Source of the DNA: Cryptomeria japonica
Taxonomy: Eukaryota > Streptophyta > Pinopsida > Cupressales > Cupressaceae
Direction of reading: 5' to 3'
DNA: 64,000 bases
Assembly (NCBI RefSeq): GCF_030272615.1
Contig: NC_081412.1
Location: 540,348,335-540,412,334 of the forward strand
Each line of letters starts with the position of its first letter. The stretch's first letter is position 1. Positions 25,401-34,196 of this stretch are shown piece by piece. Below the pieces are notes generated by a model. It had not been told where the DNA came from, ran no database searches, and saw only the letters and a program-made list of their open reading frames with translations. The translations under genes were made by a program, and so were the position numbers.

Positions 25401-28400
25401 TCCATGAGTGAAAGCATGGCATGTCCTGCTGTCAAATCTACTATGATGTCGATATTTGGTAGAGGGAAATCATCCTTAGGACATGCCTTATTTAGATCTC
25501 TGAAGTCTGTACAAATGCGGATGCCCCCTTTTGGTTTGCCAACTGGTACAATGTTGGAGATCCATTCTGCATAATCAATTGGTCTAATGAAACCAACATC
25601 CAAGAGTTTCTTGAGTTCAATTTTGACTAGCACGGCAATCTGAGGATGCATCTTACGAAGCTTCTGCTTGACAGGTTTGGCTTCTTTTGCTACGGTGAGA
25701 TGATGCATGACTAAATCAGGATCAAGCCCAGGCATGTCTGCATATGACCATGCAAAGTTGATCTGACGTTGTTGGAAAAACTCTATAAATTGAGGCTGTT
25801 CCTCTGGAGTGAGAAGAGATGCCAGATGTATGATATGAGGGTTTTCAGGAGTCCCTACATTGTATTCTTTAGTCTCCTCAATGAGAATCGTTGATCGTTC
25901 CTGTTGTGTACTAGCAGGAAGAATGTCAAACCCTTCATCCTCAGGCGCCTCAGAGAGGTTTTCACCATTGGATACGCTCTTTCTTTTTACTGTTGTCGGA
26001 TCAAATAGTGCCACAGTGCGGTTTTCACTAGAAGATCCATGTTTTATTGTTATATTTTTGCAGCTGAAGGGTTTGGCATCCGCCCCGAAGTATGCTGAGC
26101 TATTAAGTTCAATGGCGAATCCAGCTTTGTGATCCCCGCTTGGTAGATTATCCCGTAATTCCAAAAAGTCAATGATAGCCTCATCGTTTTGGAAGAGGTC
26201 AAGACATGGGGGATTTGGTTGGTTCCATTCGATGAGTTCAGGGTGGATAATGGGCATTACTTCATCGATTAGGTTAAGTGCGGGAGATGTATCAGTGAGG
26301 GTTAAGACAGTGTGGTGAAGGTCGTTGATGGTACTCTCCCTGTCAGAATCCGGCGTAGGATGAGACGTAGGGTCTGTGGAAGATGTTTCGAGCTCAGGTA
26401 CCCAAGTGGTCTTTATCTGTGCTTCTCCGTAAACAGGAATGTCTTTGCGGGGTGGAGGTGGTGACGTGTCTTCCTCATCTGAAGTATTAAGTTGCACTGA
26501 ATCAAATTCCCACTCATGTGAGTCGGTCTCTGAATCACTTTCTAGCATCCGATTGCTATACCATACTGGGATGTCTTTGGAATTAAATACTGCAGGCGTG
26601 ATTGGTTTATGTACTTTTGTGGTGATCGATGCTGCAGGAACCGTGATGTGGTTTAATGGATCTGGTACAGGAAGTATCGGCAGTGTTGCCTCAGTGGCTT
26701 CTGTCGGAATGGTTGGTACCATAGATGCTGCTGCGGGTTCCAATATAGTTGCTGCTATGAATGGTTTTATTGATGTGATGACTGCTGTGGATGGGATTAC
26801 TAGTTCGATTGGTGGGGTTTTTGGCACTGATGACGGTTGTGGTGGGTTTGTGAGCCTCGATGGGGCAGTGGGGATATTGCTTGATGGTGCTTTGATTATG
26901 AAAGGTGTCCTCTTTACAGTAGGTGGGCAAAATGGTTTGCTAGGTTTTCCTTTAAATCTGAGTTTAGGAAGGATCTCTTTTTCAAAGCCTAGGCCTGTAT
27001 TACCTTTGGGCTTGAACTCTGGCAACAACGGTTCATGTCGTCCTTGTTTGCAGTATCCCAAAGCACTCTGACCATCATACCCCATTCTTTGCATAATGAG
27101 GAGGCCTTTGCCATATTGTTCCGTAGGAAGTGTAACTCGCGGTATGTCGGTGGTGATGGGATCCTTATAGATCCAGTCCGCTAGGTCCTCATCTTGTGTT
27201 TCTTCTTCTTGACTCTTTCCCAGGATGAAAGGCGTTAAGGCACATGCTGGCGTGATTAGTGGTTGCTGGAGCAACTGCTGTGGTTTACCATGTGTTCTAG
27301 GAGAAGTGGGCATTTGTCCCACACAAAAGAGCTGACTCAAGTTGTATTCTCCAGGACCTTCCTCTGCTACTTTCATTTTAAGCTTTTCTTGCTTGGGTAT
27401 AGGGGTGTTTGAACTGGTAAGAGAGGCGGGATTTACATATGATGTGGAGGAAATGGCTTCCCTATTATTAGGAACAGTAATCTCTGGTTGATGGCTGATA
27501 TTATGGCAAAAAGCAAAGGGATTTGCATCGTCCAGGATTGTGATCTCTGCACCATTATGTGGGAACTTGATACATTGATGATAGGTAGATGGAACGGCTT
27601 GCATGGCATGTATCCAAGGTCTCCCTAATAATAGATTATATGGCAGAGGAAGGTCCAGAACCTGACAGATGATGTGCTTTACCACAGGGCCCACTCGGAT
27701 TGGTAGTACCACAGCTCCTTTGGATGAACGCTCTGCATCATCATAGGCCTTGATGGTGATCTTCTTGCGAGGATCCACTGATTCTACTGCATAGCCCAAT
27801 GCTGTGACCAACTGTAGTGTGCAAATGTTTAGGCCTGCTCCATTATCAATCAAGACTCGCTTGATCCTGTGTTGGTTGACAAAGCCTTCAATGTGGAGTG
27901 AGGCGTTATGAGGTTGCTGGAAGGAAGAGTTATCACTTTCAGAAAAAGTGAGACAAGGTGATGACTTTAGACTTCCAACCATGGCTTGAAATTGGTCCGT
28001 GTTCAGGTTTGCAGGGACTGACGCCTCTTGGAGTGCTTGATCCAAGATTGTTTTATGAGAGGGTGACAGACGCAAAAGCTCCAAGATGGATATAAGCGCA
28101 GGCGTTTTATCTAATTGTTCCACAAGATTGTACTGCTTTGGGATGGAGGTAGTGCCTTGTGGAGCTGCCTTTATGGTGACCTTGCCGCGACGCGTAACAA
28201 CATTGCAATTTGAGGTGGGATTTTTGAAGGTGATAGTTGCAATTTGTTCACTGGCATCATACAGGTGATTGACAGTGTAATTATACGCAGCCTGCGTATA
28301 ATCAGTGGTATCAGGACCTCGTCTGGAAGTGGAAGGACCCCTTTGATCTTGCGATGGAAGTGGATTTTTGAATATCTGATGATCATTATTGGTTGTTTTT

Positions 28401-28609
28401 GGGTCATGTCCTTCAATTTCAATTTCTCCTCGGTCAATAAGATCCTGAATGAGATCTTTCAATCGATGACAATTACTTGTCTTATGTCCTCTTCCTTGAT
28501 GGAACTCACAGTGTTCAGTATCTCGCCACCACGCTGGTTTGACCTGAGGTTCATAGTTGGATAGCTTAGGTAGAGTGATCAAATTCTGAGAAATGAGTTG
28601 TCGCATCAC
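22475..28609 (-). CDS. pol: Tat Pol polyprotein (NC knuckle, protease, G-patch, RT, RNase H x2, integrase)
   Basis: An uninterrupted 2044-codon frame; its first codon is GTG and a true start is not evident, since it continues the gag frame. In order: zinc knuckle C34-C47 (CEFHQGRGHKTSNC); retropepsin (LIDNGAG about 254-259, LLLGRPW about 327); G-patch-like segment about 500-542 (GKGLLIMQRMGYDG, GLGF); a Pro/Thr/Ser-rich spacer to about 900; RT about 975-1190 (YVDD 1132-1135); a first RNase H about 1275-1400 in which the usual first catalytic Asp region reads LLLYISATSTA; a second, archaeal-type RNase H about 1423-1550 (YFDGS, NIAEYEAL, YGDSQLV, RAADAMA); and integrase with HHCC about 1653-1694 and D1722, D1784, E1820. 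All integrase, RT and second RNase H catalytic motifs are present. No chromodomain is seen at the C-terminus. Confidence 0.95.
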   Translation of the reverse strand: MMRQLISQNLITLPKLSNYEPQVKPAWWRDTEHCEFHQGRGHKTSNCHRLKDLIQDLIDRGEIEIEGHDPKTTNNDHQIFKNPLPSQDQRGPSTSRRGPDTTDYTQAAYNYTVNHLYDASEQIATITFKNPTSNCNVVTRRGKVTIKAAPQGTTSIPKQYNLVEQLDKTPALISILELLRLSPSHKTILDQALQEASVPANLNTDQFQAMVGSLKSSPCLTFSESDNSSFQQPHNASLHIEGFVNQHRIKRVLIDNGAGLNICTLQLVTALGYAVESVDPRKKITIKAYDDAERSSKGAVVLPIRVGPVVKHIICQVLDLPLPYNLLLGRPWIHAMQAVPSTYHQCIKFPHNGAEITILDDANPFAFCHNISHQPEITVPNNREAISSTSYVNPASLTSSNTPIPKQEKLKMKVAEEGPGEYNLSQLFCVGQMPTSPRTHGKPQQLLQQPLITPACALTPFILGKSQEEETQDEDLADWIYKDPITTDIPRVTLPTEQYGKGLLIMQRMGYDGQSALGYCKQGRHEPLLPEFKPKGNTGLGFEKEILPKLRFKGKPSKPFCPPTVKRTPFIIKAPSSNIPTAPSRLTNPPQPSSVPKTPPIELVIPSTAVITSIKPFIAATILEPAAASMVPTIPTEATEATLPILPVPDPLNHITVPAASITTKVHKPITPAVFNSKDIPVWYSNRMLESDSETDSHEWEFDSVQLNTSDEEDTSPPPPRKDIPVYGEAQIKTTWVPELETSSTDPTSHPTPDSDRESTINDLHHTVLTLTDTSPALNLIDEVMPIIHPELIEWNQPNPPCLDLFQNDEAIIDFLELRDNLPSGDHKAGFAIELNSSAYFGADAKPFSCKNITIKHGSSSENRTVALFDPTTVKRKSVSNGENLSEAPEDEGFDILPASTQQERSTILIEETKEYNVGTPENPHIIHLASLLTPEEQPQFIEFFQQRQINFAWSYADMPGLDPDLVMHHLTVAKEAKPVKQKLRKMHPQIAVLVKIELKKLLDVGFIRPIDYAEWISNIVPVGKPKGGIRICTDFRDLNKACPKDDFPLPNIDIIVDLTAGHAMLSLMDGFSGYNQIKIAPEDQHKIAFTCPWGTYCWNVMPFGLKNAGATYQRAMTTIFHDMMHTMMEDYVDDLLAKSLTRGGHLHILDQIFDRLEQYHVRLNPKKCVFGVTSGKLLGYIVSSKGIEVDPAKVKAIMDMPPPKNISQLRTLQGRLQSIRRFIAQLADKCHPFTHLLHKNIRFQWDDKCQQAFQALKDYLMNPPLLMPPDPSRPLLLYISATSTALGVLLAQHNVEGKECAIYYISRTLVGYELNYTPIERACLAVILAATKLRHYLLTHKVQLIAKFDPLKYLLSKAALTGRLAKWVMILSEFDIEYVDRKAIKGQVIADQLADAPLIGDHPLISNFPDEEIFMITEVQPWKLYFDGSYTRHGSGAGILFITPQGDSIPKSYRLTFPCTNNIAEYEALITGLRLAIQWKLQELQVYGDSQLVIRQATDEYQTKDDKLMPYKQMVDTLKTSFTTITFEQIPRDQNRAADAMATIASLLDLPQNSTRYEFLVEQLWITAYDIPESEMICRLVGSESPWYGEFYTYLRDHTLPPDQSNNQRKTFIRQTARYTIIAETLYRRSLDGTLLRCLEQGEITKALEEVHEGICRTHSSGPSLAKKIMRAGYYWPSMEKDSYYFVRKCKKCQVHGDLIHAPAQELQPITTPWPFCQWGLDLVGKIHPSSSNGHKFIITATEYFTKWIEAVPLTQVTGKQIASFILNYIICRYGVPMSIVTDNGLPFKNQDVRELCEKFHIQHRFSTPYYPQGNGQAEASNKNILRILQKTVNDAGHDWHVQLNPALWAYRTSIRTPTGAIPYSLVYGAEAILPIEVEIPSLQVSLHNLIDDEAYRVSRLQDLELLDEKRQAAHNHLKAYQQRMSRSYNHRVRSRTFEVGDLVLRENPRNQPNREHQGKFESNWLGPYVVTAVFGSGAYWLHQKENRLQIQSIACTSNGFIPKVYRASGSPTYQKNTKNIQKIPEENTKTFKKVKKNHASKR

Positions 28610-28648
28610 TGTTTCAATGGGTTCCCCTAGGGGAGTGTATGTGCGTTT

Positions 28649-29896
28649 TTATTTTTGTGGACGAGGTCTTGGTTCATCCTGAGATGTGATGCGACCTTGA
28701 TTAGGAGGAACATTTGTGTTATTTTGAGGTGGAGGATTTTGTCCTGCAAATCGAACCACAGGTTGTGCATTTTGGATAGTTCGAGCATCCACAACCCCAT
28801 CATTGACGATATTCTTATTCTTGTTCCAGAAGTTTGGTTTATCACTATTGAAGCGTGGGCGAGGACCATCCTTTGGTTCATTAAAGATTTTGATGAGTCC
28901 TTTCTTGATGAGTGCCCTTTCACATTTTATACCTTTGGTGATCATATCGTTAAAGGAGTCTGTGTCTTTGACATCCAGGTGAAATTCCATTTCTTCGTTT
29001 AAGTTGGAAATGAAAATTTCCACTAGTTCTCGTTCAGGTAACTGAAGAGAACGTCTGCTAGACATTTGGCGCCATCGTTGTAGGAATACTGAGAATAATT
29101 CACCTGGTTTTTGTTTGGTGTTGCATAGATCAGCCATGGTGATGTCGCGTTCAATATTATAAGAGTAATGAGATAGGAACTTCTGGATGAGTTCCTCAAA
29201 TGTTCTAATGCCACCTGGTAGTCGAGAAAACCATGATGTGGTTGTTCCTCCCAAGCTTTGGGGAAAAAGGCGCATTAGGTATGTGTCCTCATAAGCCACT
29301 TCAAGACAAGCGGAATGAAATTCTCGGACATGATCGCGGGGATCTCCCTTTCCTCTATATTTTTCAAATTTTGGTGTTTCGAACCCGCGTGGAAAGGGTG
29401 GCATATAAAGATTCCTATCAAACGGATAAGGACAGATGTCGTTAAGTGAGAATTGACTGGTCTTAACACCACTATGAAGTTGTTGGGCGAGATTCTCAAC
29501 TTGTTGCCGCAACATCTCTATTTCATTAGGAGGAGGAGGTGGTGGGTTACCTCGAGGGATGTTATATCTGATGGGATCTCTATGCCTTTCCTCCTCATGG
29601 CAACTTTGTCTTTCTGATGCTTGTCTTAATTGGGCAAGATCAAAGTCAGAGGGGAGTTTGGCTCCTTCTTGAGCAAGTCGTAAAAAGTGAGCATCCGCAT
29701 TGCTCCTTAGTATTTCATCAAATAATCTGTTAAAATGAGGGTTATGCTGGACCCTTTCGATTGTTGAAGGAGTGGGAGTACTTGGGTTTTCATCATTCCC
29801 ATTTCCTCCAAGTGCTTCTTGAAATTCATTGAGGTTGTCCTCTTCTTCCTCAATTTCCATTTCTCGTTGCCTTGATCGTGATCGGGTTTGAGCCAT
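28649..29896 (-). CDS. gag: Tat Gag polyprotein
   Basis: A 415-residue frame from ATG at 29896. It begins MAQTRSRSRQREMEIEEEED, followed by a Pro/Asn-rich segment (about 115-125). A retrotransposon Gag (capsid) domain lies at about residues 170-345: PKFEKYRGKGDPRDHVREF, LGGTTTSWFSRLPGG, FEELIQKFLSHY, GELFSVFLQRWRQM. It makes the virus-like particle in the cytoplasm. The frame stops at TAA (28649-28651) before the zinc knuckle. The same frame stays open past the stop (13 codons, then the listed pol start), so Gag and Pol are in register with one stop between. The knuckle would then be made only in the read-through product, or the stop is a mutation. Confidence 0.93.
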   Translation of the reverse strand: MAQTRSRSRQREMEIEEEEDNLNEFQEALGGNGNDENPSTPTPSTIERVQHNPHFNRLFDEILRSNADAHFLRLAQEGAKLPSDFDLAQLRQASERQSCHEEERHRDPIRYNIPRGNPPPPPPNEIEMLRQQVENLAQQLHSGVKTSQFSLNDICPYPFDRNLYMPPFPRGFETPKFEKYRGKGDPRDHVREFHSACLEVAYEDTYLMRLFPQSLGGTTTSWFSRLPGGIRTFEELIQKFLSHYSYNIERDITMADLCNTKQKPGELFSVFLQRWRQMSSRRSLQLPERELVEIFISNLNEEMEFHLDVKDTDSFNDMITKGIKCERALIKKGLIKIFNEPKDGPRPRFNSDKPNFWNKNKNIVNDGVVDARTIQNAQPVVRFAGQNPPPQNNTNVPPNQGRITSQDEPRPRPQK

Positions 29897-32710
29897 TTTG
29901 TTTGCAAGTTTGTTTTGAAGTTGATTGAAGATGATGATGAGTTATTGATGAAAGATTGATGATTGGTGATTTGTATTGTATGGGGATCTCTAGCACTCTA
30001 AAGGTAAATGTAACCGAAATTCTTTCTTTGAATTGCTTGTTTGTTTGATAAGTTTGGATGTGATAAGGTGTAGAGAAATCTGAGATGTGTTACAGATTTT
30101 GACTACCTAGTAATGAGAGGATTCACTCATGAACTAGTTTTAACCTGTGTAGATGTGTCTCTTAGGATGAGCTTATCCTAGATGTAGAAACAATCTAAAA
30201 GTGATGTGTTTTGATTTCAAGCAATATCTAAAAAGGGATCTTGGGACAAGAACCTCTGAATGTTTTGAGAGTTTTGGGATGAATTGATGATGAAGTGATG
30301 ATGCATGAGTGGGATGATGGATGAAAATGTTGTCAACTTTCAATAAAAACTTTGTGTCACAAATGGGACAAACTCTGTTTCTTCCCTTTCAGGCGTTGGT
30401 GGCACTTCTTGAGCTGTGTTGTAGGTGATACAGATGTTTGGGAAGAAGTTGGGATTAATCTTTCCTCCTTGATTTTTTGTGATAACTCAGAGCTCTATAT
30501 TGCATAAAAGCTCTGCGGTTTAATGATTCAGAATCAAATTTGTTTGTTTTTCCTTGAAGGTATAGACGCATGCGATGTAGAAAAACTCTATGTGAGACAA
30601 AGATTTGTCTATTGAGATAGAAGAATTTCCTCCTTTTGATTAAAGCCTTTGAGCTTAATGGTCTTCTTTTCAAGGTAATATTCTGATGACACTTCTTCTT
30701 TCGCAAGATGTGAAGAATGGTCATAAAAGTTGTGACTCTGTGTTGTTTGCACTTTGTTTTTGGTATTTTTGGTTGTGTTGACAGATGTTGGATGAATACT
30801 TTGTTTTTGGGATTGATTTTCTGATTTTTCTTTGACAAGAAAACAAAGCAAGCACACAAACACAAAATTGTAGCCTCAAAGGCACAAATGAGTATGGGTC
30901 TAGATCAACCCAATCCTTGGACTTGTTTTTGACCCTTCCTTTTGATTTATTTTAAGGTATAATTCCAAAGCCTGAAGTCGGCTCAATTTGCTCTAGGTCT
31001 GTAAAACGAACACACTTCAAACACTCTTTATCCCTATGGTCAAATGGCCAGTTGTGATAAATTTAGCCCACATCTTGATATTTCTTCGACTTTGGTACTA
31101 CATACCTTATGAATCCCGCTGTGGCAGGTAAGGATGTGATATACTAAGTCTTGCACGAGCATAACAAATAGATGATCCCTATGATGGGGGAGTCACCACT
31201 TTTATCAAGCCACAAGTGACTTTTCAAAAAGCTATGTTTCTACTCAAGGAAATATGTATGGTGAGTATCTTGGGAGCAAAACCTTCTATGCTCTTGCACT
31301 AAATTATACCTCAAATATCCTCAATCAATAGAACAGGTGGGCTACTACTTAAAAGTGTTTAGTCATGTTCGATGGCTTTGGACATAAGTTCATTCTGCAG
31401 TGACTCACTTAAGAGCCTTGTAACTGGTGGTGGGGCCCATTTGTCCTTTCGGCCAGTTACACTGTAGGAACAGCTATACCCAAGGCTACAGCTTTCGCTC
31501 TCACCTGATTTCTATAGCGGCTCGAAGGATTTACCGCTCGAGGTCGTTCCCAAGAATATCGATCCCTTGGTAGGCCTCTCTTAAAAAGATAAAATTTTGA
31601 GCGTTACTAAACACTTTTCTCTTGCACCTAGGACCACGAGAGCCAAGGGAGAGGATAGTGTGTGTTAGAAGTAGGACCACTCGACTGACTTTTTGTGCAC
31701 AAGCGTGCCAAACACGTAAAACACTTGTTCCTTTTAATCCAGCATTTGCAAATGTGATCTAACTATTTGGAGATGTTGCTCCAACAGCCATGGTGTTCTT
31801 TTTAACTTCAAAGCAATATGTTTTGTAATCTAGAAGTTGAAAGTCCTGGTCAACTTAATGAAAAACACGATTGCATGAAGGAAAATTTGTTTTTGCCAAA
31901 AAATGAAGACAAGTGGATTCGTGTATTTTATTTGCACCAAAATTTGAAGTGTGGCTTGTGATTTTTAGATTTGATGCAAGAAAATGGAATTGTTTGGTTT
32001 TAAGCACCAAATAAAGTGTGTTTCCTAACTTGCAAGAAAACAAATGTTTGAATTTTGTTGTTCTTTTTACCTTGCAAATAAAGAAAGATGAATTTTGTTT
32101 TAAGCACCAAAAACAAATTTGAGGTTCATTTTATGTACTCCAAAATGAGATGTGAGGTTTATTTTAACTTATGCAATAAAGGAAAAAATGAATTCTTTTT
32201 AGCCAACTTTTTAAAGAAAGTAAAAAGAAAGATTTTTTTTTAGAGCATCTACTAACTCCTTTCCCTGCACACAAAAAGATTAGAACCTGCACCTGGTCAA
32301 TAGTCAAAGCGTTAGTGTGGGCTTACACAAGCCTAAATGCTGATTTTGGGTTACAAAGCGAATTGGACAACACTCTGTCGCAATAGCGCTATTCTGCTTT
32401 TTTTTACAAAAGCGCTAATTAATACAATAGCGCTAGTCTGCGGTCGCAGAAGCGCTATTTTACACAGTAGCGCTGAAATAATAGAAAATTCGGAAAGTCA
32501 AAAGCGCTAAAATAGTTGCAATAGCGCTAGAACTGTGACAAAGGCGCCAGAATGAAATCAATAGCGCTAAAAAGTTTTCATTAGCGCTATTATATGGACA
32601 ATAGCGCTAAAAGAAAATGTTGCAATAGCGCTAGAACGTGTTCAATAGCGCCGAAGCGCGACCTGTGTGGCAGTTTCAACAAGCAAAAATGTTAATTTTC
32701 AAAAACAACA
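29897..32710 (-). other. 2.8-kb untranslated leader of the Tat element
   Basis: Lies between PBS and gag. It holds the AGCGCT array, a 9-bp-arm inverted repeat (31429-31437 with 31453-31461, TGTAACTGG/CCAGTTACA) and, at 30455-30865, a basic open frame of up to 136 codons that lacks an ATG at its start. Long structured leaders occur in Tat elements. No known domain is visible here. Confidence 0.7.
32385..32660 (-). repeat. AGCGCT palindrome array in the Tat leader
   Basis: Eleven exact AGCGCT hexamers start at 32385, 32411, 32429, 32451, 32469, 32503, 32523, 32563, 32583, 32603 and 32627. GGCGCC (32543), AGCGCC (32647) and AGCGCG (32655) are variants. Most spacings are 18-26 nt, and the wider context is often CAATAGCGCTA. 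This is a diverged repeat of about 20 nt in otherwise A+T-rich DNA, just downstream of the PBS in the element RNA. Confidence 0.9.
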
Positions 32711-32749
32711 ATCAGAAGGTTGCGTGTTCGATTCACGTCGGGTTCACCA
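32711..32749 (-). other. Tat primer-binding site with extended tRNA complementarity
   Basis: The minus strand starts TGGTGAACCCGACGTGAA two bases inside the 5' LTR. The plus strand reads as a tRNA 3' half: the end of an anticodon arm (ATCAGA), a variable loop, a TPsiC arm (stem GCGTG/CACGT, loop TTCGATT), an acceptor strand and CCA. From memory it resembles tRNA-Arg, which I cannot verify. The match covers about 39 nt, against the usual 18 or fewer. Confidence 0.8.
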
Positions 32750-32751
32750 AA

Positions 32752-34191
32752 TGATGCCCTCCTAAATGGCACAATTGTTAGTTTATGATCAAACAACACA
32801 AAACACACAAGATGTTAGAGTTAATCAATCAAAAACTAAAACATGAAGGCATTCCAAAAGAGACACTAAAAGAGACATGCTAAATATATCTAATAAATAG
32901 AACAAATGATCATGAGACATCTCCAACTGCCTCTTAGCATGGCCTTAGCTTCTTCTCCCTTGTTCCTCTCCTCTCCAAGTTCCAAAATAGTGTAGCTCTC
33001 AGCAGCTTTTTGCACTATGGATGCTTATGGAGGATTGAGATTGTAGAATAGTTCCAAACATGAAATGAAAAGCTATTTTAATGCTAAAATGATATATTTT
33101 AACCAAAAGACAAAAGATTAGATTGTTTATGCTAAAATGCTCTCTAAAATGTCTATAGCTTAGATGCACACAAGTTTCAGGATTTGGATTATGAAGGAAT
33201 GGGCTCTATTTATAGGAAAAATGGAGCAATGGATGGCCAGGATTGAAAGGTTTAATCAAGGGTCAAGCTTGAAAGTTGGGGATCCATGTGCACAATTGGC
33301 ACCAATAAAATAGTGACAAGTGTCAACACAGGATTGGGTTGAGAGAAGAGGTTGGAGGCATTAAAGGCCTGAGAAGACCTCATGGTTATCTAAAGGCTAA
33401 GAGTCAAGCCTAAATTAGGATTACCCACTGGATTAGGAGTTAATCCAAGGATAAACCTTTGTGCAAATGATTAAGAGATAATCATGGTCAAAGCATTAAA
33501 TGCTTGATGAGACCCTTGGGTTAGATAGAGGTTGAGTCAAAACAAATGTTTTAACCATGTGGGAGGGTTTGGGTTAACCATTAATGGTTATTGGAGACTT
33601 TGTGGATTAAGTGGTTGAAAGTTGGAAGCCTTTAATGGTTTTCAAAGACTTTGGGGTTTTTGGTGGTTGAAGTTTGAAAACCTTCAATGGTTATCCAAGA
33701 CTTTGGGCCATTTGAGAAGTGACTCCATTTTGCTTAGGAATGTGACAATATTTAGGAAATGGTTTAGGCTAATTAGGAAAGGTTTAGAAGAATCTAGAAG
33801 GGGATTAGATTTTGCAAGTGGATTTGGTGGGTGAGGGAAAATAGGATTTTATTAAAATAAAAATTCATTTATTTCAAATATGTGTGCAAGTTGCATTTGT
33901 AGGAAAATGCAAGTGGGGTGGGGATAATGATTTAAATAAATGTTTTATTTAATTTATTTAAAAGAGGAATAGGGGGATTTAATTAAATAAATTGATTTAT
34001 TTATTTAATTGATTTGAATTGGATTTAATGAATTAATTAAAATAAATTGAATAATTTATTTAATTAATAGAAGAATGTTTGGGGATGAATTTAATTAAAT
34101 ATTAATTTAATTAACTGGTGGCTAGTGGATTTTTAATCAAATAAATACGAAATATTCATTTAATTAAAATGGACAGATTTATGTGACTACA
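32752..34191 (-). repeat. Tat element 5' LTR with promoter
   Basis: 1440 bp, identical to 18720-20159 except for two substitutions seen by eye. Transcription should start a few tens of bases downstream (lower coordinates) of the minus-strand TATA box CTATAAATAGAGCCC at 33201-33215. Confidence 0.95.
33206..33215 (-). promoter_or_regulatory. TATA box of the Tat 5' LTR
   Basis: CTATAAATAG on the minus strand, a textbook plant TATA box, followed by AGCCC. The related solo LTR has CTATAAATAG then AACCC at 55406-55420. Confidence 0.8.
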
Positions 34192-34196
34192 GGATG

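Larger units (their letters stand above)
18720..34191 (-). mobile_element. young full-length Tat-type Ty3/gypsy retrotransposon
   Basis: 15,472 bp with two 1440-bp LTRs (TGATG...TACA on the plus strand) and a 5-bp target duplication GGATG (18715-18719 and 34192-34196). Genes are on the minus strand: 5' LTR 32752-34191, PBS 32732-32749, a 2.8-kb leader, gag, pol, a 2.3-kb 3' region, a polypurine tract and the 3' LTR 18720-20159. Pol carries two RNase H domains and no chromodomain, which places it in the Tat/Athila (non-chromovirus) branch of plant Ty3/gypsy; the archaeal-type second RNase H is the Tat hallmark. Only two LTR differences were seen (19152/33184 and 20002/34034), so the insertion is recent. 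Confidence 0.95.

Noticed and set aside
26439-27071. 210-codon plus-strand frame opposite the Tat pol spacer, rich in Gly, Val and Ser
   Set aside because: It is the antisense shadow of the Pro/Thr-rich spacer in Pol.
30455-30865. Basic 136-codon frame in the Tat leader, considered as an extra ORF upstream of gag
   Set aside because: Begins with TTG, has no domain I recognise and overlaps a second frame of similar quality; Lys/Arg-richness follows from A-rich sequence.
32385-32660. Interpretation of the regularly spaced AGCGCT motifs as a CRISPR array
   Set aside because: The unit is about 20 nt with only a 6-11-nt core and short A+T-rich intervals, it lies in a plant retrotransposon leader, and no cas gene is present.
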